The notes under the pieces: model-generated
Told to the model about the DNA's origin: nothing
Databases searched by the model: none
The model's input: only the letters and a program-made list of their open reading frames with translations
Position numbers and translations under genes: made by a program
Shown here: one piece after another, positions 33,501-43,800 of the stretch
Layout: every line of letters starts with the position of its first letter
Numbering within the stretch: the first letter of the stretch is position 1
Source of the DNA: Sepioteuthis lessoniana
Taxonomy: Eukaryota; Mollusca; Cephalopoda; Myopsida; Loliginidae
DNA: 64,000 nucleotides
Direction: 5' to 3'
NCBI GenBank assembly: GCA_963585895.1
Contig: OY757921.1
Location: forward strand, 57,236,937-57,300,936

Positions 33501-34432
33501 TTTTAATTGTTGTTTGTGTAACTCCAAAACCAATTTTTGCTGTCTTTCCTAGAATTTTTGTTGCTGATCCAAGTTAGCCTTTAGCAATTTAACGATAGTT
33601 TTTTGAAATTCTTCCGTAATTAATAAAGATTTATAATATATAGACTAAAGGGGATGAACAAAGTGAAAAAAAATTACAGCAAATACTATTGCTTCAAAAC
33701 CCCATGTACCAGGGGGGTGGGTACACAAGAATCTAGACATATTTTTTGTTTGCAGAAAAAAGGAATTGAACTACTTACTGGTTTAGCTTCTTTCAAAATA
33801 CCATTGTTCCGTTAAATTTGGTCATTTAAAATTCCTCCTCACAAATAATTATTTTTTGTTAGCCAAAAAATGTTTTAGCAACGAATAAAATAAAGAAAAA
33901 TTATTTCTTGGTGGGCGCCCAACAGGTTCATTCGCATTAAGTGTTTGCAAGTAAGCAGGTTTTTTTTCTGTTCTTCGCTGGGGGATTTTTATAATTGTAG
34001 CAAACTTTTTTTTTATAAGTTTGGGGAAGGGAGAAGAAAAAATTATCCTTCAGACCGAAGTAAAAAAAATGCTTGAGATTATTTTTTCTTTTTTTTGTGT
34101 GAGAAGTTACTTCCTTTTTTTTTTTCGTGTAAGCAATCGTTATCGATACTTGGTTGACCGTTATATTGTTTGGACAGATTTTAATAATCTTAAATATTGC
34201 GAAGGTGTTGAATCGCTTGTTCGTCACTGATGTTGGTAAACGGAATATTATTTTTGTATGTGTCGTTGATATAGAAATGTCTGATTAATTTTTTTCGGTC
34301 GACACTGCTGTGTGATTGAGCGGGTCCTCTGATGTGGTGAGGACGAAATTTTCGAATCTTTCTGTCGCTATTGAATGTGGGACTGGTAAGGCTTTCGACG
34401 TGAGTGCGTTTCTCGAATCCATACGTTGCCAC
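30593..34432 (-). mobile_element. Coding remnants of the Ty3/gypsy fossil
   Basis: Minus-strand segments recognisable as parts of a Ty3/gypsy polyprotein. The gag capsid region reads GPNTTLFHKRWKCLNAVKD near 33,130. A zinc knuckle CKNCNKNDHNLTQC lies near 32,615. Protease-like KLQLDSDSDISIINWRTW is near 32,450. The end of protease and start of RT, ENLFGTDWIEKFNL-like, is near 32,245, with an RT block SEWAAPTVHVKKKSNQ near 31,930. The end of pol, RRSGRKRKFTQPLDFISLKY, is near 30,800. It is broken in many places and shorter than an intact element. Confidence 0.8.
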
Positions 34433-34658
34433 TGGTGTGGACCCAAAGTCTGTACACAGAAGGAAAACACGGAACACGGTTTAGAGGTAAGAAAGATATA
34501 TTAACAAAAGTTACAAAGGATAGTGTCCAATATTGGTAGTCGTACTCTTGTACTACTGCTACTGCATGCTCCCACATGCGACGGTATTAGGATAGTTCTA
34601 CGCTAGTAATATAGTGCTGGAAGAGTCCATGATGCAGGTAAGTTTCTGTCTCACAATA
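34433..34658 (-). repeat. 5' LTR of the Ty3/gypsy fossil
   Basis: 226 bases, the partner of 24,111-24,329. The minus-strand sequence just inside it starts TGG(CAACGTATGG), which is where a tRNA primer site would be expected. The right side is the TGGGG duplication and the second half of the split SINE-A. Confidence 0.88.
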
Positions 34659-35195
34659 TGGGGAATGCAGAGCACCCTTTCATTGCCATCGCTCCTTAGT
34701 CTGTTCTGGCCCGGAGTGGTAGCACCTGACAGGGCCCTATCTATGAGTCAAATAGAACTAAACTGCGTACTTATGTTAAACTGAATTGTTTAAAATAGAA
34801 CTGTTTTGATATTTAAACAGTGTACTTATGCTAAACTCAATTGCTTGAAATAAAACTGTTTTGACATGTAATCTGCATACTTATGCTAAACTGAATTGTT
34901 TGAGTTAGAACTATTTTTGACATTGAAACTGTACTTACTATAAAATGAATCGTTCGAAATAGAACTGTTTGACATTTAGCTGTGTGTAAACAAAAACTGT
35001 ACTTATACTAAACTATATTGTTTGAATTAAACTGTTTGACTGAACTGAATAGCTTGAAATAGAAATGTTTTTGACAATTAAACTGTGTACTTATGCCGAA
35101 TCGAACTGTTCAAAAAGGATTTGGCCTTAAATAAGCTATAAAGGTTGATATGCTTTAAAATACAAACAAACAAACAAGCAAACAAACAGAAAAGT
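34659..35195 (+). mobile_element. SINE-A, 3' half, split by the LTR element
   Basis: Continues from 24,110: GGGGAATGCAGAGCACCC, CATTGCCATCGCTCC, then GCCCGGAGTGGTAGCACC near 34,708. About six tandem ~57-bp units follow (TATGTTAAACTGAATTG and variants). The tail GGCCTTAAATAAGCTATAAA is followed by TGATATGCTTTAAAATAC and (AAAC)n at 35,161-35,188. Confidence 0.85.
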
Positions 35196-36110
35196 GTTAT
35201 TGAAATTCTTTATTTGTTCTTAAATCTTGTTTACTCGTAACAGAAAGACTACTTGCTAATATATTTTAGAAAATCAGAATAACAAATAAGCCTAGCCCCG
35301 TCATATGTTAATTCTTTGATTATACTCCCTCTGTTCTATTTTTATTGTTAGTACAATTCAAATAGTAAAATTCAAATACTTTCCTTTGTCTACACTTTGA
35401 CTAGCAGTTTACAGGATAAAAAAATTCAGGCTGGCCATTTTTATTAATGGCTGTAGTTCTCGAAATGTCCTGGAATTTAATTTGCTCATATAGACAGCTC
35501 TTGGAAAGCTACTTACAACTAGGGCTACAAAGAAGTACATGTTGCAAGAGCATAACACTGGTAAATTAGAATTAAACAAGTCTTGTGGGAGTATATTGTC
35601 TAGAATACTATACTACCGCGAACTAGATAGAAAGAGACCTGTGACTGTCAAAGTGAAAATGGATTACTACTACCTTTGGATGCTGGTAGGTAGCATAACG
35701 AACTGGTAAATCCATAACGCAGCTGTTAAACAAAATTAACGAAGAAACGGTTACTTTTATTTACAAGAGGATATATAACTTGTCTAATAAGAGTTGTTAA
35801 TCAACAGAATCTCTTCATGTGATGTTAGTGAGTACATAAGAGTTCGCGTTGGACTTAAAATGTCTTGAGAAGTGGTTAAAGCAAAAACTAACATTGCAAC
35901 GAGTGGTGAATATTTTCATATTCTGGCAATATTGTGAAAACCCTATTCAATAAAACCCTTGGGTGGATCAGATTTACATTGTTGAAAATGAACGGGAAGT
36001 GTTCAGCAAATGAGGTAAAAACGTTTGTTGTAGACTTAATCAAATATGCTGATCTCGAATCCGTGTGAAGAATTGTTCATACACGTCGTATTTACGTACA
36101 ATAATGGCAC
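35196..36110. other. No gene; part of a duplicated 70-bp block
   Basis: AT-rich. ATTCTTTGATTATACTCCCT and the following ~50 bases (35,311-35,388) recur almost unchanged at 38,523-38,598. Nothing else recognised. Confidence 0.6.
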
Positions 36111-36114
36111 ATGG

Positions 36115-36290
36115 CACGAATAGACCCGCAAAAGGTTCTCGTAAAGCCTTGGCTCATAAAGAATTTTGTAAAAGCAATGATACACAATGGTTGTTAATCC
36201 CAGTGACTAAAAGTAAAATTGACACAGAAAAAAAGTGACACAAAAAACTGAAAGAACGCGTTTTCATTGGTTTCAAGATCAGAAGATAAA
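36115..36290 (+). pseudogene. Relic of the 9-11 kb transposase family
   Basis: The plus-strand reading IDPQKVLVKPWLIKNFVKAM, then IHNG, at about 36,122-36,196 matches the DMNKVLLPPLHIKLGLMKNF, VKAVHKNG block of the transposon protein at 10,366-10,446, with a few residues missing in the middle. After a ~65-base degraded gap, KERVFIGFKIRR near 36,252-36,288 matches KEGIFVGPQIRE in the right order and spacing. No terminal repeats were found around it. It is a small, old fragment. Confidence 0.62.
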
Positions 36291-38755
36291 TGTTTCATAT
36301 CAAATTCAGACTTAAACTGAATCTATTTGAGCTGGTGTTGATTCATGTCAGTTACATATAACTTTTTTCTGTTTTATTGTACAAAAAATTATATTGATTT
36401 AATAGACAATTAGCTAAGAACATAACAAAAAATACCTGATTTCTCTTAAAATTATCTTGTTGATTCAAAATATTTAACAAGATCTACATGTCGTAAGCTT
36501 TGTGAGACATCTCACCTAAGAAGGAAATGATGTTTTTAGGTAGCTTCAGCCTAAACATAATGAGTGACTGCTGCTAGTTCCTTTAATTGAAAACCACTTC
36601 AAAGCACAAATACAAGAGCAAGTGCTTCAAACATTACAGAAATAATATTTTACATTTAATTTGTTATTTCCCATCGATAACTAAAATTTCCTTGAACATA
36701 GATATGGTATACACATTATTAATATACTTTTAAAATCATATTTACCTTGAGCATAAATATATGCTATACTAATATACAATTAATATGAATGAATTTATTG
36801 GATAAAATGTTTGAAAGGATGGAAGAAATAACGACGTGAAAACCAAAATTTAGTAGAATATTAATTTGATATTACGTTTCACTCATTACAAACTTCGTTG
36901 AGTAATGATGAAAAAAAAAACTTTAAGAGTACTGGAAAAACTAAACTGTTTACAAATTTGTCATAGCAATGTGTTTAGGAACGTCAATCGTCACAGATCT
37001 TTGAAATATGAGAACAAATAACGATCGATATTGTTCTAATGATTATTATTTAATCTTTGAAATGTGAAGATAATGAAAATATATTTCTGTGAAGGAAAAT
37101 ATTGTTGATAATACATTGTAACTAAAGAATACGTTATAATTAGCAAATGCTGTGGACAAGTTAATGCTAACCTAATCTATGTTGAACCAAACGGAAGTTT
37201 TTGTTGATATCAATTTTACTAGAAAAGGTTATATGTTCAAAATATCAGGTCCATGAATTAAAAAAGTTGCTGTTGTTGTTTGTTATATTTATAGCTTGAG
37301 CTATAGTAGCGATGAGGAAGGAGAAATCTTTTACGAATGTAGTCGTCTTTAGGGTACCATAAATCGCGCAAACTGGAAAACTATGGAGACGAGATATTTC
37401 TGATTTAAAAAGGAAGATTTTATTTTCGTTTATGGTTATTCGGGATGTCGTTCGTTTGTTCATTCAGGAATATGTCAACTATAGGAGTTGTAGTTGGGAA
37501 GTACTCCGTTGGAAATCCGCATGTGAGATGAAGCTGCTGGCGGCTTTTCACATTGACCGTCACGGATGGTTGAATTTCTTGCTGGACGTGTTCTACGCTG
37601 TTTGGATACTTTCTGCCCGCTAGATCAAATCAGGCTTTCTTATTCAGCACATGGAAGGTTTAGATCAGTTTGCTGAGAGTCGTGTAGCTCGGTTCCTGAT
37701 TAGTCAGAAAAATATTTTTATGGCCCTTTATTTGTCCCTCACATTCATCCCGAAAGTAGGTGCGTGGAGCAGGTTAAATTTTTGTCCGCCTTTGTCATGT
37801 GAGGCTGTGGTTATTGACGTGAACGCTTTCGTTTGAGTTGTTGAAAGGAATTACGACGGGTTACAACATGATGAAAAACATGCTCACTCCATTTTGAAAG
37901 AAAAATGTTATCTGTCTCAAATTGAAACGTGACTAGCGGATTTAGATTGTTCTCTGTGTTTACAACTCTCCTTTGTATAATCGCTGCTTTTGAGATATTC
38001 AGGGGCATATATTCACATTATTTCTTGTACGATCTGTGAAAAAGTTTTTGTCAGTGAAATGTCCTGATTTTTAATGGAGATAATTTAAATGCAACTGTCG
38101 CCTCTCAATTCGAAACTGATCGTATATTTTCATCATAATGGAGATTATGTAACAAAACTACGTCATCACCGATATCAAAATTCCCTTTATCATTTACGCC
38201 ACATTCTCCATGATTTTATTATTCAAATCACAGTTTTAAGAATTTTTAATATTATTATTTTTTCTACATCATTAATATGGTTGGCTTTATATAGATGCTA
38301 ATAATTCATATATGACAGCAGTTTAGATGTGAAGAGAAAGTTTAATTTGCATCGTATGATCTTACAATTTTCATTTTAATTGACGAATCTTAAAAGAAAT
38401 CCATTCACAAAAAGAAATAACTGTAATTTTAAGCTTCATTGTTCTAATTCAGTTAATTAATCAAATTAAAAAAAATTACGAAGAAAGTCGGAATAGATGG
38501 GAAGAGCTAGCGTCAAAGCTATTCGATTCTTTGATTATACTCCCTCTGTTCTATTTTTATTGTTAGTACAATTCAAATAGTAAAATTAAAATACTTGCGG
38601 CCGACGGCGTATGTTTTTGCTATTTTTTTTATCGTGGAGAATACATATCTTAGAACAGTTGTGTCATTAAAGGAATTATCCGACCAAGCTTCTAATTTGG
38701 TTTGGCTGTTTTGAGGCAAATCTAACACACACGAATCGAGACTCAGGTGTGGGGG
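36291..38755. other. Mostly unannotated; one weak exon-like segment
   Basis: AT-rich sequence. The most GC-balanced part is 37,430-37,850. There the minus strand 37,620-37,430 reads EIQPSVTVNVKSRQQLHLTC, then GFPTEYFPTTTPIVDIFLNE, which looks protein-like but which I cannot assign. The second copy of the 70-bp block lies at 38,523-38,598. Confidence 0.5.
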
Positions 38756-38756
38756 A

Positions 38757-38875
38757 GACCCCCAATGGTGTAATGGTTAATGTGCTGGACTGCAACATCA
38801 TAGTAAGCGAGTTCGGACTTCAGTCACTCTATTACGCGCACTTTTGAACTAATACCATTGAGAAAGATATGAACA
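38757..38875 (+). mobile_element. tRNA-derived SINE, family C, head only
   Basis: CCCCCAATGGTGTAATGGTTA (box A-like TGTAATGGTTA), then GGACTGCAACATCATAGTAA and GCGAGTTCGGACTTCAGTC (box B-like). It matches the heads of the SINEs at 48,745 and 63,163 read on their minus strands. The body and tail are lost after about 38,870. Confidence 0.68.
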
Positions 38876-40194
38876 CTCTTATAGCGACGCATGTAATCAG
38901 GATTCATGTGAGGACATTGCCAATATGCTTGATCCCGTCGGCATTTCCCACTTATGGAGCGCCTCGGGCGCCAAGCTATAAACTCATCCCAGCCAAGCAG
39001 GTATTACTTGGGGAGTTAGGAGCCATGGGCTCAGGCGTTCAGCGCAATAACATCCACTCGGTGCGAATGCCAGGTGACTCCCAGAAAAACAGGGATTTGT
39101 GCATTTGATATTTATCCGACCGTCCGCCATGCTGGATTTGATACAGGGTCATTTTAGAATGGTGTTGGGAAGCAAGCACAAATCAAGACTAATACGCAGC
39201 TGTGGCAAAAAATGCTTGATCTTATCGGCATTTTTCATTTTGGGGAGCCTCAGGCGCTAAGCAATGAACTCAGCTCTGCCAAGAAATCATTACCTGAAGG
39301 GAACGCCCACTGGGACCCGGCGGTTTTCACAATAAAACCCACCTGGAGCGAACACTAGGTGGACCCCAAAAACCGAGTCGAGTACATATTCTGTAATGTG
39401 TGTTATTTAAAATCTAAGAAATACAGATTTACAAAGTATATGGGGTAATTTGCTTATTGATTTTAACAAAACCGGGTTTAATAAATAATTACTTTGTGTT
39501 ATTGATTTCCAATATTTTTGTTCTATTTTCAAACAAATTAAAAGAAATCCTATGTATAATTTTATAGAGAAATCAATTAGAATAAAATGAAAATAAGTGC
39601 AATTTTTATATACATTTTTTATCTAGTTTCGTTAGTCTTTTTAATTTGATATAATTTATAACAATAAAACTTAAATACCTACACCTGACGGAGGTTGTAT
39701 ATTTTTGCTGGAATTTTTAATTATAAGATCTTTTATGGTGTTAATGAATTTTCAGTTGATTCAATAACGAAAATATTTTTGACACCCCCCATGAATACAG
39801 AATGAAGCGTCCAAATCTGACCGGAGGGAAAATTTATGAAAATAATGCTAATTATATTTTAAAGTCGACTTAATCTGATTTCGATATAAAAGGTTAATTC
39901 AATTATCGGCCTTTTCTTGTATAATGTTAAAACATACGGTACTGATAATTATTAATTCATTTCCGTTTTTGTGTTACGTATAGGTTTTTTCCTCTCTTAG
40001 ATCTGTGAACGATAGTGTTCCTCATAAATTACTTCAACCTAAATATTTTAAAATAAAAGTTAATTTTCTTGTAAACCAAAGATGCCAAGATTTGATTATT
40101 TCTAGTGGAACATTATACAAACAAAACTGATATTATTAGATATTATTAATCACCGAATTCTACAGAATTGAAACTTTGTAAGCAAAGGTAAAAT

Positions 40195-40195
<1 letters not shown>
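38876..40195. other. No gene; internal duplicated segment
   Basis: CTTGATCCCGTCGGCATTT near 38,928 and the next ~80 bases (GCGCCTCGGGCGCCAAG and so on) have a diverged second copy near 39,212-39,298 (CTTGATCTTATCGGCATTT, GCCTCAGGCGCTAAG). This patch is GC-richer than its surroundings. The rest, to 40,195, is AT-rich. Confidence 0.55.
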
Positions 40196-40256
<61 letters not shown>

Positions 40257-40282
40257 CATGCGTGCGAACTCATTTTGTAACA

Positions 40283-40320
<38 letters not shown>
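40196..40320. repeat. (AT)n microsatellites with (GT)n patch
   Basis: Two (AT)n tracts at 40,196-40,242 and about 40,285-40,319, separated by GTGTGTGTG and unique sequence. Confidence 0.93.
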
Positions 40321-40322
<2 letters not shown>

Positions 40323-40324
40323 CA

Positions 40325-40712
40325 ACAGAGTGTAGGGCATAAGAAATAATTATCTCCCTTGGAGGTATATCATGATCGTTAGGAGTTCGTGACAATCCCT
40401 TAAACCCATTCTCGATATGTTTTTACCTCTTTTCTTTGAACAATGGAACATTATCACTGGCCTTTTGCCATTTTTCCCCAACTTCCATATACTGTTTAGG
40501 GGACAATATGTGTAAATTTTTACTTTTGTTTTAATACCACGGCTATGTATTTTGAATATATGAAACATTAAATTTTTTGTATGTGTCTATGAGTTATATA
40601 TTTTTTCATTCCTTTATGTTCAGTGTGTGTTTATCACAAATATACTTATGCTAATATTAGTCCTTGGTGAGTGGGGATTAAATTAGGTATCTTTCCTAAC
40701 CCCAAACATAAG
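40325..40712 (+). repeat. Unclassified ~450-bp interspersed repeat (family D), copy 2
   Basis: Starts near AATAATTATCTCCCTTGG. It has CCCATTCTCGATATGTTTTT, CTTTTCTTTGAACAATGGA, TTTTAATACCACGGCTATGT and ends AATATTAGTCCTTGGTGAGT, then GGGGATTA. All are colinear with the copy at 55,085. Confidence 0.65.
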
Positions 40713-40850
40713 AGTTTAAATGTTGTAGAAACTGGAAATAAGGATCAAATAATATCAGTTTTGAATGTATAATGTTCCGTTAGAAATAATTAAATCTTGA
40801 TGTGTTTGTTTAGAAGAAAATGAATTTTTTCTAAAAAATTGTTTACTGGT

Positions 40851-40933
40851 GTATTTATTTATGGGCGATACTGTTGATTTAGTTGGGTATTCATTTATGG
40901 GTGATACTGTTGATTTAGTTGGGTATTCATTTA
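40851..40933. repeat. 36-bp minisatellite, left part
   Basis: Units ATGGGYGATACTGTTGATTT, then AGTTGGGTATTCATTT, start at 40,861 and 40,897. The array is interrupted by a SINE-B and resumes at 41,198. Confidence 0.85.
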
Positions 40934-41197
40934 TCCTATTTAGCCAACCCCTCCGCTCGGGCAGGATATGACACAAGGTCAATTTTTAAGCGGTGTTTAA
41001 CAGGTTTGAATTCAGAGTTTTCCTTCTCCTAGACTAGTTGCCTCACCAAAGCTGAAGAACCTAGTCTGTCCTACTATTTACCCATAGCCGGAGGAAGAAT
41101 AATTGGATTCATACCTTTCCCAAGGGTATTAGTGCTATGTGAAATGCAATCAGTCTCGTCCAGGATTTGAACTCGTATCACACCACGGGCACCTCCA
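40934..41197 (-). mobile_element. tRNA-derived SINE, family B, inserted in a minisatellite
   Basis: Full family body (AAGCGGTGTTTAACAGG, TTCAGAGTTTTCCTTCTCC) with box B-like GAGTTCAAATCC on the minus strand near 41,163-41,175. TCATTTA flanks it on both sides (40,927-40,933 and 41,198-41,204), a 7-bp target duplication made from the minisatellite unit. The first bases of the head differ from the other family B copies. Confidence 0.82.
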
Positions 41198-41298
41198 TCA
41201 TTTATGGGCGATAGTGTTGATTTAGTGGGGTATTCATTTATGGGCGATAGTGTTGATTTAGTGGGGTATTTATTTATGGGCGATACTGTTGCCATTGT
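41198..41298. repeat. 36-bp minisatellite, right part
   Basis: Units start at 41,204, 41,240 and 41,276, exactly 36 bases apart. They translate on the minus strand as repeats of INEYPTKSTLSP. Confidence 0.85.
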
Positions 41299-41549
41299 CT
41301 TCCAGAAATAAATTGTTTGTGACGATAAAAATAACTGAGAATAAAAAATATACTGACATTGTATTGAACGCGTATCATAAGGCAACGCTAAGTACGTTTA
41401 TCTTGAAAAACCATTTATTTGTGGGTTCAGACTTTTGGGCAGCGTACCTAGCGTCAGTTATACTTCGTAACATGATATCGTGTCTAATTTGCTAGTCACC
41501 CAAACAATTGACAGTGAGTTTGTTTTTTACTCGGTGCAATATATACATA

Positions 41550-42215
41550 GCTTAATCATCATCATCATGTCCCTGACCCTCTCTCGCCACTTCTCCCTAT
41601 CATTCATCGCCTCCGGCAGGTCTTCAGGGTTACATCCTGTGTCCTCACATAGTTGCTGTATGTAAGTTCATGCTGGTCGTCCTGCTTTTGCACATCCATA
41701 TGTGGGGGTCCACAGGAGTACATCGCTTATGAGCTCGTCCCTGCTTCTCCAGCAGTGTCCCACGTGTCTGGTTCGTCTAACTTGTATAGTTTTCGTGATG
41801 GGGGGCAAGTGTCCGTATAGTTGGTGTCTCGTGGGGTGTTGTCGCCAGGACTTGTTCAATACTGCTCCCAACATTCTTGTGTAATTTCCGTCTAGTTTCC
41901 TCTCCAGCCGCTCAGTTAGCGCCCATGTGGTGCATCCATATAGCAGTACTGTTGCCTGGAAGAAACTGCGTTTCATTTTATCGGTTAGGCCCGACTTCCA
42001 TATGATCGAGAGCCTATCGATAGCTGTCCATGCCTTCGTCAGTCGTATGTCGATGTCTTTTTTGGTTGATGAGACGCTACTTCCTAGGTAGGTGAATTTG
42101 TCTACTAGTTTCAGAGAGGCTCTGTCTAGTGTGGCAATGTTGCCCGTTTGGTTGTAACACATATATTCAGTTTTGTGTGCATTGACAAGAAATCTCTGTA
42201 ACAGCTTCAATCTGG
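41550..42215 (-). mobile_element. RTE-like LINE, 5'-truncated copy
   Basis: The minus strand from 42,210 reads FLVNAHKTEYMCYNQTGNI, LVDKFTYLGSSVSSTKKDID, TAIDRLSIIWKSGLTDKMKR, LLYGCTTWALTERLERKLDG, NKSWRQHPTRHQLYGHLPP, TRHVGHCWRSRDELISDVLL and GCAKAGRPA. One in-frame stop follows GRPA, after which TYIQQLCEDTGCNPEDLPEA continues to a (CAT)n tail at 41,556-41,568. It is the C-terminal half only, with no active-site region. A three-base loss in FFQATVLLYG is the only other obvious change, so this copy is younger than the one at 361. Confidence 0.88.
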
Positions 42216-42569
42216 TACCAAAACGGCTTGCTTATTTTTGAGTAAACATTGTGGGAATTAATACGTTAAGTTTAAATAAAACACGAAAGTGAAATGAAAT
42301 AAAACTATCCGATAATCCCAATTTTGCCGATAATTAACTTTTATCGCAAAAAAGGAGAACCCTGCATCTTTCAGTGCCTGCCAGCAAAGAGGACACACGT
42401 TTGTTTGTAGACATCTCAAAAGAGCTGTCCACACCATATAACTTTAATAATGATATGGATTAGATTAAAAAGCATTCCAAGATGAAGAATGAAAATTCAA
42501 TTTTTATTTATTTTCATTGAAAATTCCGTATTCATTGAAAATTTCCTGAATTTGTTTTGAATAGGTTTC
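42216..42569. other. No recognised feature
   Basis: AT-rich, no motif seen. Confidence 0.6.
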
Positions 42570-42700
42570 AAGATGTCAAAAATGCCTGGGGGACCTCCCC
42601 ATAGTTTTGGGCTAATTACGGTTCCTTTTGGAAGATATAAAAATGCCTGGTAGACCTATCAAATGTCAAAAATGCTTAATAGACGTTCCCATAGTCTTGG
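42570..42700. repeat. Short direct repeats around the solo LTR
   Basis: Units containing TCAAAAATGCCTGGKRGACC, CCATAGTCTTGGGCTAAT and GGTTCCTTTTGGAAGA recur at 42,575-42,665. They continue after the LTR at 43,734-43,800, and a more diverged copy lies at 45,908-45,975. The unit is about 90-100 bases. Confidence 0.6.
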
Positions 42701-43733
42701 TGTCACGTGATGGCTCACGGAGACGAGGAGTGGGAATGATACTCTCCCCCCCGTTGAACTAAAATTATCTAGCAGTCAAAAAGTGACCGTTATGAGAGAA
42801 TGTGGGTCACACAGATGTTTGCACTTAAGTGACCTTGGGTCGCCGGACATCGGAAGGGGAAAGAAAAATGAAGCCAAATGATTGGCGGGAGCCTCAAACG
42901 GAAGTGGGGTTCCCTTCCCCTCAACGGAAGTAAATACAAAAAAAAGAAGTTTTTGGACAAGTCTCGTGGCAGACGGACGATAGCCATTTCACTCCGGGCT
43001 AAAGACAAAAAGACTGAGACATGAGAGACCTGAGTCTCTCAAGCCAGCATTAAAAGCAATACAAAGTCTATTAGCCCGTGAAAGAAGAGAAACTCTCCAG
43101 TGGAACCCCGTCAAAAAAAATAAGATAAGTAACTTTGGGACATTTTCCCTTTACACCCAAATTTTGTTTACCACTCTCTCTCTCTCAATTTGAAAAAGGA
43201 TAAAAGTCAAGAAAAGATATTTATATTCATGGACTATCCTATTATATATTTTTGACACTTTGAACATATATATGTATATAACCGTAGTAAAGAACCTATG
43301 TATTTTAATTTTACCATGTGGTCTATGTTATTATTCCATGCTTTCCTTTCAGCTTCTATTCGCCTTATATTATCTTGCTTAGAACTGTCCTATTAATCCC
43401 TAAAGTATCACACGGGAAACCGGAGTTGCCGACGGTAGCAATATTAATATTATTACAACTCAGACCTATAGGCCCGTATTCTTCAATTATCCGAGGGAAA
43501 GAAGTTTAGTGGCCTGGTGGGTGTGTGATAGTGTGAAATTTTGGACCCCTTTGCCAGCGGTGGCCAGTCTGGCCCTAAATTATTCCCTCACGTAATATGC
43601 CAGTTCTTATCTGCCTGAGAAAAGAACTCTGAACAGGACTTATTTCGGTAGGGGATCAAGTGCCAACCTGCCCCGTCTTCACACGTGCGAAAATAAAGTC
43701 CCGTTCTGGGATTTTTGTCAATTTGCCGTCACA
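42701..43733 (+). mobile_element. Solo LTR (fossil) with 5-bp target duplication
   Basis: 1,033 bases from TGTCACGTGATGG to GCCGTCACA, flanked by CTTGG at 42,696-42,700 and 43,734-43,738. TG...CA ends, a 5-bp duplication and no coding sequence are what recombination between two LTRs leaves. It shares its block order with 6,750-8,074. The parent family (Ty3-like or other retrovirus-like) cannot be named because no internal region is present. The orientation is arbitrary. Confidence 0.75.
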
Positions 43734-43800
43734 CTTGGGCTAATTATGGTTCCTTTTGGAAGAGATAAAAAAATGCCTGGTAGACACCCCTATATTCTTT

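Larger units (their letters stand above)
24111..34658 (-). mobile_element. Ty3/gypsy LTR retrotransposon (fossil) with nested LINE
   Basis: LTRs lie at 24,111-24,329 and 34,433-34,658, with TG...CA ends on either reading and a 5-bp TGGGG target duplication (24,106-24,110 and 34,659-34,663). On the minus strand a polypurine run GGAAGGGGAA immediately precedes the 24.3 kb LTR, so that one is the 3' LTR and the element reads right to left. Minus-strand coding remnants in the expected order are gag (about 33.5-32.9 kb), zinc knuckle (about 32.65 kb), protease (about 32.5-32.1 kb), RT/RNase H remnants (about 32.0-31.3 kb) and the tail of pol (to about 30.73 kb). The LTRs differ at about 7 percent of positions, so it is not recent. 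It is broken in many places. An L1-Tx1 LINE of about 5.9 kb sits inside its 3' portion. That the LTRs and the internal pol belong to one element is inferred from position and orientation. Confidence 0.82.

Noticed and set aside
33905-33922. GTGGGCGCCC palindrome resembling a tRNA primer site
   Set aside because: It lies about 500 bases inside the 5' LTR of the fossil and no LTR boundary is visible beside it; left unassigned.
38757-38830. Possible tRNA gene
   Set aside because: It has box A and B-like motifs but no foldable acceptor stem, and the same sequence is the head of a dispersed SINE.
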